A DNA stretch of 10,741 bases from Parachlorella kessleri. Taxonomy: Eukaryota; Chlorophyta; Trebouxiophyceae; Chlorellales; Chlorellaceae. Shown piece after piece: positions 1 through 6,407 of the stretch. The notes below the pieces were generated by a model that made no database searches, was not told the DNA's origin, and was given only the letters and a program-made list of their open reading frames with translations. The position numbers were made by a program, and so were the translations under genes. Each line of letters starts with the position of its first letter. Position 1 is the first letter of the stretch. Location of the stretch: NCBI GenBank assembly GCA_001598975.1, contig BBXU01002722.1, positions 1-10,741 of the forward strand. The letters run 5' to 3'.

Positions 1-335
1 GGGGGGCGCGGCCTTGGGGTAGACTTAGCTGGTCGGCAGTATGTTTGTAATGCTAGGGCCATGCTTGGGAGGGGTGCTTGGGCACACAAATGGGCGTCAG
101 CTAGTCTATACGGTAGCTATGTACGCATGTATGGCTAGGGGAGGGTCTGGGTATTCGGCTTTGGCAAGGATAAGTTTGTATGTCCAGCCGGTTGCTTCAG
201 CAACTTTCTTCTGGGTGTTCTGCACAGAGTGACAGTGGGCTTCGTTTGAATGTATTCGTGACAACGCTGTGCAAGTCGGGCTCGTCCCCTGACACCACCG
301 TCCCTTAAAACAATTGGAGTCCCCCTACTTTGCAG
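1..335 (+). other. Intron (3' part) of the DNAJC17-like gene
   Basis: No exon could be supported in this stretch. Open frames here show no resemblance to a J domain. The stretch ends in a pyrimidine-rich acceptor (ccccctactttgcag) directly before the first recognisable exon at 336. The J-domain exon or exons expected for this family must lie left of the window. The intron is therefore at least 335 bases long. Confidence 0.65.
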
Positions 336-2151
336 GCAGAGATTGAGCGGCTGCGAAGGCAGGCAGCGGAAAGGGAAGCCAAGCAATATGCGGAGCAGAG
401 GAAGGCGGCCGCCGAGGTGGCTGCAGCAGCGGCTGCCACGGCGGCCTCAAGCGTACCAAGCGGGGCTGCCGGCCAGGAAGTGCCACAGGACCTGCGTGAG
501 AAGCTGAGCAGGACGCTGAAGGTCTCCTGGAATCGCAAGGTGGGATGGCGGCCTCGGTTTTGTGTTGTCGTGGGAAGTCTGACTGCCTCTTTTTATGGGC
601 TGACTTCCTACCTTGCGTACCCTATCGAGTGCCTGATGGCAAATGCGTTTGTTTAGTCTTGTCGCGGCCCAGCAGGTATGACGACCTGTTGTGCTAGCAT
701 CGCTGATGCAGTTTGACAGCATGTTTGGCAGGTGAAAGCCACATATAGTAGACACTCCCCCGGTGTGTATGCTGTTCACGGGTGGATCCAATCTTCTTGT
801 GCCCTGGCAGGAAGGGGAGTACTCGGTGGCCCAGCTGCGGGCAGCCTTTGCTGGGCATGGGGTTGTGGAGGACGTGGTGTTGCGGGACAGCAAGAAGAAG
901 AAGAAAGGCACCGCCCTGGTGGTCATGGCCACGCAAGAGGCGGCGGCTTCAGCTGCCGCCTCGGCCTGTGGGGACCTGGCAAACCCACTGCTGGTCAAGC
1001 CTTTTGACAAGGTGGGACGGGAGTTGCGAATGCAAAAGGAGGGGGAGAACGATGTGGAGCTGCCCCGTTAGCGGCTAGCTATTAACTGGAGTGGATCGGA
1101 GGTAGGTGCCAGGGAGAGGTGACCATGATATGCCTCTAAGCATTGCAGTTGTTTTTGGGCCCACTGACCACCTGCATAGTGGTGGTTTTATGATACGACA
1201 GTGCTGCCAACTCGCTGGGCAACCTAAGCAAGGCCGTCATTCCTGCCCCATCTTGTTTTTGCAGGCTTCGGGGTTGGAAGATGATGTGCTACCCATGCCG
1301 TTGCCACCATTTCAAGCGGCTGTCCCGTCCATGAACACCTCCAACGGGGTCCAGCCTGCCGCAGGGCCAGCATTTGCTGCCGGGGCCACGCGCTCCAATG
1401 CCCCGGCTCCCGGCGCCGCCCCTCTCTTTCCCGTTGCTAGGCCGCCAGTAGCAGCAGCGACAGCAGGAGCAGCAGCAGTCAACTCTGGAGGCACAGGGCT
1501 CCCTGCCCGCCCAGCAGCTCCCTTGTTTGCAGCAGGCGGTGCGGCCTTTGGCGGCGGTGGTGCAGCAGCAGGTGGGGGCACGGGCCCTGGGCAGCGGCCA
1601 CGGGCCTCCCTGTTTCCAGCAGGGGCAGCAGCAGCTCCATCTTCCAGTGCTGCATCTGGGTTGGATGAGGAAGGTGGCTTCAGGCACCCCGGCTCCCAGG
1701 CAGAGCTGCGGGGTGATGACAGGCTGCCAGAGACAGCTGTAGGGTCAGCCGGCACCACGGGTGGCAGGCCGCTGTTTGCAGCTGCTGCCGTCCGTAGCGG
1801 CGGCTTTGGTGCAGCACCTCCTGCACGTGAAGCTGATGCAGGCCTTGCGAGCTTTGGCTCCTACCGCGCGCCTGTCATGCAAAGTGCGAAGGCGCTGAAC
1901 AGGTGAGGCGGGAACGGCCGCATGGCATGGTTGCGGCTTTGGTAGATGACTGGGAAGCAGGGCACGTGTAGCTGTTTGTAGTCCAGCGCTGTACCACTTG
2001 AGGTTACCAGAGCAGAGCGCTTACTGGGGCAATCACGAGAGTGGGTGCTTTGTGGTGCAGGGAGATGGAGGGTGGCACACTGCAAAAGTTGCGGCATGCA
2101 GCAGAGCGGCAGCGTCTTGTAGAGCAGATGCAGCGGGATGAAGCTGCATGA
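336..2151 (+). CDS. DNAJC17: DnaJ homolog subfamily C member 17-like protein, 5'-partial
   Basis: Modelled exons are 336-539, 811-1011, 1265-1902 and 2061-2151 (stop TGA), all in phase, giving 377 C-terminal residues. The first exon is a charged coiled coil (AEIERLRRQAAERE) followed by LKVSWNRK, which matches the linker before the RRM in animal DNAJC17. Exon two is the RRM-like fold, with EYSVAQLRAAFAGHG, then VVEDVVLRDSKKKKKGTALV as an RNP1-like strand, and GDLANPLLVKPF. The last exon encodes KLRHAAERQRLVEQMQRDE, matching the C-terminal helix of the family. The AG|G split codon across intron three gives Arg. Family members pair an N-terminal J domain with a C-terminal RRM; yeast Cwc23 is a related spliceosome-associated J protein. 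The oddity is exon three, about 212 residues of Ala/Gly/Pro-rich sequence that makes this C-terminal part roughly twice the length of the human equivalent. The N-terminus and J domain are outside the window. Confidence 0.87.
1418..1786 (+). repeat. Four spaced LF-motif repeats in the low-complexity insert
   Basis: In exon three of the DNAJC17-like gene a short motif recurs in frame: APLFPVA (1418-1438), APLFAAG (1517-1537), ASLFPAG (1604-1624) and RPLFAAA (1766-1786). The consensus is [AR][PS]LF[PA][AV][AG]. The motifs are separated by Ala/Gly/Pro-rich spacers that also contain AF and GF pairs. Copies use different codons for Leu and Phe contexts (ctcttt, ttgttt, ctgttt), so this is not a simple recent DNA duplication. 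No function is recognised; a repeated docking motif in a disordered linker is one possibility. Confidence 0.7.
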
Positions 2152-2261
2152 AATTGGCATTTGAAGGGGCACCTGTGTCTCGATTGGGGTCTGAGAACCC
2201 ATTTGCCTTTAGGTATTCAGATGCATGGACATGACCAGGCAGCTAAATATCCCCATCTATT

Positions 2262-2266
2262 TGTAA
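2262..2266 (+). promoter_or_regulatory. Candidate poly(A) signal TGTAA (DNAJC17-like gene)
   Basis: TGTAA lies about 110 bases after the TGA of the DNAJC17-like gene. This pentamer is the usual polyadenylation signal in many green algae. The motif is short, so the call rests on position. Confidence 0.5.
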
Positions 2267-2613
2267 GGCCAACTGTAGCACGCCAAGTCAACTTGAACCC
2301 TGTGGGACAGCCTGAGATCAGCAGCCAGGCTACATGCAGCACAACTTCTGCCATCTGCAAGCAAACACCGCCACTGCCTCCACACAGCCCACATGGCCTG
2401 GTTTTTAGGACAGCGATACCCAGGATACCCATGCAAGATACCTGCTGAGCTGGTTCACCCGCTGGAAGCCATGAGGCCCAGGGCAAGTTGGTACATACTT
2501 CTTGTTGACTTTGCTTATTTTTTGAGGCCGTGTTTTTTGGGCAGCCTGCTGAGTTCGATCATTGGGCTAGCATTGCAGTTGTTCCAGAGCTAAACTAAGA
2601 AGTAGACGTGTAC

Positions 2614-2630
2614 GGGCGCCCCAGGCGCCC
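2614..2630 (+). promoter_or_regulatory. Perfect GC-rich stem-loop upstream of the PRP18 start
   Basis: The arms GGGCGCC (2614-2620) and GGCGCCC (2624-2630) are perfect reverse complements around a 3-base CCA loop. The hairpin ends 45 bases before the PRP18 ATG and is followed by GCCTTTTG. In a bacterium it would resemble an intrinsic terminator, but the surrounding genes are intron-bearing and eukaryotic. It may be a 5' UTR hairpin or a palindromic promoter site. The transcription start is not known. Confidence 0.55.
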
Positions 2631-2675
2631 GCCTTTTGTAGCAACGCAGTAACAAGAACGCGGGCTTAAGACTCC

Positions 2676-5600
2676 ATGGACGCCCTCAAGGCCGTCCTTG
2701 CAGCTAAGCGTAAGGCCCAGGAGGAGGCCTTCCAGGGCAAGAAGTTTCTGAAGCGCTCGGAGCTGGAGCAGGTGCAGCTCAAGAAGCTCAAGGAGGAAGA
2801 GGAGCGAGAGAGGCAGGAGAAGGCAAGCTTGGGGGACCTGAGTGTCCTTCGAAAATGCACTTGTGTCTGGAAGGCTGGCTAATAGTTCGTGGGACTTCCA
2901 AACCTGTCAACACGATGGGCGAGTCCACCTTTTGCTGAGTGTCCACCTGAGAGGTGGCAGGTGGCGGCCGTCTGCCAAACAAGAGCGCCTGACAAGCCGC
3001 GCTGCTGGCCTGCTGCAGGAGGCCCGCCGCAAGCAGCAGGATGGAGGTGTCGCGCGTGACACTGACGCGGCACGGCCTTCGAGTCGCGCCGCAGGCAGCC
3101 GCTCGCGCCCTGAGTCGCGTGCCGGCGATGGCGGCCAGGCAGAGGAGCCCGCCAAGCAGCGGCCGACACTCACAAAGGAGCAAGTCGTTCGGCGGCTGCG
3201 GCGGCTAGGGGAGCCGGCTACATTGTTCGGGGAGACAGACGAGGAGCGACAGCAGCGCTTGCATCTAGCCGAGCAGAACCTCCAAGTGGACGATGAGACG
3301 GCCGGTGAGGTGTTTGAAGGGCTGCTGTGGGGGTGGCTAGTGGGAAGAGCAGAGGCAGAAAAGGGAGCGACCAAATGTATGTCTGCTTTGCCAAGCGCTT
3401 GGCCCGTGGCCTTGTCCATTGTACCTCAACCGGCGTCTTTGATGGCATGAACACCAGCACCTGTGAAGCATGAGGAGAGTAGGATGCAGAAGCGGCATAG
3501 CTTCCCGTGCAAGCGGGGTGCCAACCAACGTTCAATGATAAGGAGACAAACAGACGTCAGGCTGCCGGCTCTTCTAGCATGTCAACATGCTTCTCGTGTT
3601 TTCCTTTTCAGGCGGCCAGCAGGCAAACATTCACCTAGCACTTGAAAAGGAGAAGCAGAAACAGAAGAAGCCGCCCATCGGCAAGGGCAAGCAGCAGGAG
3701 GGCAAGGGCAAGGAGGGAGGTGGGGAGCTGGAGGCGGTGGACCCCCAGCAGCAGGCAAGGCATGGGGTGCTGTACCCGCTTCGCACCGTGGTGGCTGTAT
3801 GCATGGCCCGTGCTTACGAGGCAGAGATTCGGGGGAAGCATCATCAATGCTTTTGCTCAGCTGGGCAGGTTTGGCAGCTCAAAGCAGAAGGCACGCCCAT
3901 GTGGGTGCTGATTGTCACTGCCATCCTGGACATGTGGCACTGACCTGGACCTGCTGTCTGGCTGCTGCAGGCTCTTATGGCTCAGTTTAAGCGAGCAGCG
4001 GAGCAGCTGGCTGAGCAGCACATGGTGCTTGAGGACAGGCTGGCCAAGTGGTTGCGGCAGTGGTGCGAGGAGTGGGAGCGAGACCTGGAGGCGCGGCCGG
4101 ATGAGGTCAAGCAGTCGCTGGAGGGTGAGCAGGGGGTCGGGGCTGCTTGCATTAGCCCATGAATTGCACCTGATGCTATGCCCATGAAGATTGCGTGCGT
4201 CGCAATGATCACAAGCAGCTGTGGTTAGGGGAGGGTTGCATGGGAGGTTGCATGAATGTTTGTAGTGGACCTTCCCTGTGCGGCACGGCTTTTACCTTTT
4301 CCCCTGTTGTGTAAGCAATTTTTCTTGTGATACAGTGAGTGGACCATCACACTGGCCCTGTCCTGTCCATGTGCAGGCCGCCAGGCCACAGTGCGGTTTA
4401 AGGAGAGCCAGGTGTACTTCAAGCCGCTCTTTGAGCGCCTGCGGCAGCGGTCGTTAGATCCTGAGATGGTGGCGGGCTTGAAGCTCATGTTTGATGCCAT
4501 GCGAGACCGCAACTACCTGCATGCCTACAAGGTATGCAGTCTGGCGCCTGAGCAGGGAGCTGGGTGCGAAGCGCCCTGCCACGGGGTGGTTGTGATAGTT
4601 CATCTGCTAGTGCAATGCCTTCAGCGGTATGTGTGCTTGCTTGTTGAGTTGTGAGCTCCTGCGGGAGGTGGCAAGGAGCACGAGGCTAGGCCTCCTTCAT
4701 GCTGGCTCCTCGTTCATTGCTGGCAGTGCCATCCACTGGTGGCAGTGCTGCAAAAGCGATCTTGCCTGACAATCAGGCATCTGGTTGTGCAGATCTACAT
4801 GGGAATTGCCGTGGGCAACTCGGCATGGCCCATTGGTGTGACACAAGTCGGCCTGCACGAGCGTGCCGCCCGTGAGAAGATTTCCTTCAAGGGCACCCAG
4901 GGGCAGGTGAGGGACCGGCGCTGGGCACCAGATGTGGTCACATAGCACAGTAGCGTACATAAGGGCTCGCATAACAAATCGGTTGCCTTCTCAGCTTGAG
5001 GTGTATCTGAACCATGTGCTGCCATTAGTAGGCAAGAGGTGAGCATGGATGTGCCCTGGAGATGAAGCACGTATGACCCTTGGATCTCTTTCATGCCTGC
5101 ATGGGAAGTGGTGGTTGTTGACTGGATCCCTGCAGAATGGCAGGCCCGTACGCTAGGTGGCTTGAAGCGACTACGTTACTCAGTGAGCGTGGCCTTATCC
5201 ATCGAGCGTCTTCTCTCATTCTGACCCCACCTCCTTTGCAGGCGCACATCATGAATGACGAGGCAACCCGCAAGTTTATCTCCGCAATGAAGCGGCTGAT
5301 GACCTTTCTGCAGCGGCGCTTCCCCACAGACCCCAGCCGCTCCGTCGACTTTGACGGCGGCCGCAGCCTGGGCCGCGGCGCAGCGGGCGGCGGTAGCGAC
5401 AAGCTGGTGAGAGTGGAGAGCCACTGGTGACCTCTTCCACTTGCTGTCACTTGGCCTGCTCAGAGATGCATTGAAGATATGTGGGGCAATGCTTGTATAG
5501 GACATATCATAACCTTATGGTGGCGTGTGTGCCTACCAGCTGCTTGTGCCCTTGCGTGATGTTCTGGGCTACCACACCTCAACCTTTGCCGGGTGGTGCA

Positions 5601-5823
5601 CATGCAGGCGCTGCTGGAGGCGATGGCCAAGGGTGAGGACACGGTTCCCGCCCCAGCGATTGGCTGGGTGGAGCCGACGGGCGAGGTGAAGGTACCCTTG
5701 AAGTGGGAGCATCTGCTCAAGGGGGCGATGCAGGAGGTCCTTCAGTCTGAGGAGCGTGAGGAGCAGCAGCAGGCAGCAGCAAAGACACAGCCGCGGGCGG
5801 CCACTCCAGCAGTGTCGCAGTGA
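2676..5823 (+). CDS. PRP18: Pre-mRNA splicing factor Prp18
   Basis: Modelled exons are 2676-2822, 3019-3304, 3612-3754, 3971-4124, 4377-4531, 4793-4906, 5242-5406 and 5608-5823, giving about 459 residues. Prp18 acts in the nucleus in the second step of splicing, helping dock the 3' splice site with Slu7 and Prp8. The N-terminus (MDALKAVLAAKRK, then GKKFLKRSELEQ) matches the family. The splicing-factor motif shared with Prp4 is EQVVRRLRRLGEPATLFGET, about residues 103-122. The helical C-terminal domain covers about residues 193-388, with ALMAQFKRAAEQ, YFKPLFERLRQR, the conserved loop GNSAWPIGVTQVGLHERAAR, and AHIMNDEATRKF followed by KRLMTFLQRRFPTDPSRSV. Phases are 0, 1, 0, 1, 0, 0, 0 and all junctions agree. 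Introns 1 and 3 are modelled with GC donors. About 70 residues, rich in Glu, Gln and Ala near the end, extend beyond the usual C-terminus. Human Prp18 is 342 residues. The exact ends of exons 1 and 3 are the weakest calls. Confidence 0.92.
2823..3018 (+). other. PRP18 intron 1, GC-AG type
   Basis: The donor is GAGAAG|gcaagc and the acceptor is cctgctgcag|GAGGCC. A CTGAC branch-point-like motif at 2989-2993 lies about 26 bases before the acceptor. Joining keeps phase 0 between the charged helix ending ERERQEK and EARRKQQD. In-frame GT alternatives downstream (AGT|gtcctt, TGT|gtctgg) are weak, and the open frame closes at 2880-2882. Confidence 0.65.
3755..3970 (+). other. PRP18 intron 3, GC-AG type
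   Basis: The donor is CAGCAGCAG|gcaagg and the acceptor is ggctgctgcag|GCTCTTATG, both phase 0. A canonical alternative exists: CAG|gtttgg at 3869 is also in phase and would add 38 residues that show no Prp18 resemblance. The GC donor has the better +3 to +5 match (AAG), so it is preferred, but transcripts are needed to decide. Confidence 0.55.
4995..5038 (+). other. Candidate cryptic (poison) exon inside PRP18 intron 6
   Basis: Inside the intron 4907-5241, a pyrimidine-rich acceptor (ggttgccttctcag) is followed 44 bases later by a strong donor, aagag|gtgagc. The 44-base length is not a multiple of three. If included after the codon CAG at 4904-4906, the last two bases AG join exon 7 as AGG CGC ACA TCA TGA, a stop within five codons. 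It is left out of the coding model because the conserved protein needs direct joining of exons 6 and 7. Confidence 0.35.
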
Positions 5824-6407
5824 AGGCGAGGCAGCTGGCTGCTTGGGCACCCTTTGTTGTGTTGTTGGCTCGCGTTATAGGGACTCCCAGGCTGTTATAA
5901 TGCGCAGCTTTAGGTTCAAACAGTGCCATGGATTTGCGTGTATCAACCATCCAACTGCTGGACGGGATGCGAGCTGCGCGAGTATGTGAGCAGTTTTGCG
6001 AGGGCGGCTGCGCAAAGTGTTTTCTTGTGTCCAGAAGTGAACCTTTGTGGACTTAAGCATGGATGTATTGAAATAGAGGATGGTAGCTCGAATGAGACTG
6101 ACCTCCCATGTAAGTCACTGCATACACCCCAGACACACGCGCCCTTAACCTCACCATGAGACGCGTGCACAGCTATGAGGGCGGGAGTTCATGGGTTAGC
6201 AGTATACTGACATAGGTCATTCAATTGTTGTCGACGTGTAAGGGTCTATTATCATCAGGCTGCATCTAAACGCAGTCCTCGACTGGCATGCTCTGATCAG
6301 TAATCTGCTATACTCGTCCGAGGAGTCGTGCGTGGGGAGCAGAGCTCATATCCCAGTGTAGCAAACTCTGGTTGGTCATCAGGTTTCGGGCAGTACCACA
6401 GGGGTCG
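5824..6407. other. Intergenic region: PRP18 3' UTR and eIF2B-beta promoter/5' UTR
   Basis: No gene can be supported here. The left part should be the PRP18 3' UTR, with TGTAA motifs at 6109 and 6237. The right part should contain the eIF2B-beta promoter and leader. No clear TATA box or other core element was recognised. A minimal ATG CTC TGA reading frame occurs at 6288-6296, but whether it is transcribed is unknown. Confidence 0.6.
6109..6113 (+). promoter_or_regulatory. Candidate poly(A) signal TGTAA (PRP18)
   Basis: This is the first TGTAA after the PRP18 stop, about 285 bases downstream. A second copy at 6237-6241 is an alternative. Assignment is by motif and position only. Confidence 0.4.

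Larger units (their letters stand above)
2152..2675. other. Intergenic region: DNAJC17 3' UTR and PRP18 promoter/5' UTR
   Basis: This stretch has no gene that can be supported. The left part should be the 3' UTR of the DNAJC17-like gene, with a TGTAA motif at 2262. The right part should hold the PRP18 promoter and leader. No TATA box was recognised. There is no ATG between 2594 and the PRP18 start at 2676. A perfect hairpin lies at 2614-2630. Short open frames here look like chance. Confidence 0.6.

Noticed and set aside
447..1010. Long minus-strand open frame (187 codons) opposite the DNAJC17-like exons
   Set aside because: It is antisense to exons that encode conserved DNAJC17 blocks and to the intron between them, and its translation shows no domain. 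It is a shadow of GC-rich coding sequence.
1312..1758. Minus-strand open frame rich in Pro and Ala
   Set aside because: It is the reverse complement of the Ala/Gly/Pro-rich DNAJC17 insert; such sequence is open in several frames by composition.
2393..2593. Small hydrophobic open frame (66 codons) in the DNAJC17-PRP18 intergenic region
   Set aside because: There is no splice or codon evidence and it lies where a 3' UTR and promoter are expected. A chance frame is more likely than a small gene.
2614..2640. Intrinsic (rho-independent) terminator
   Set aside because: The hairpin followed by TTTT looks bacterial, but the genes on both sides have many spliceosomal introns, so a bacterial terminator makes no sense here.
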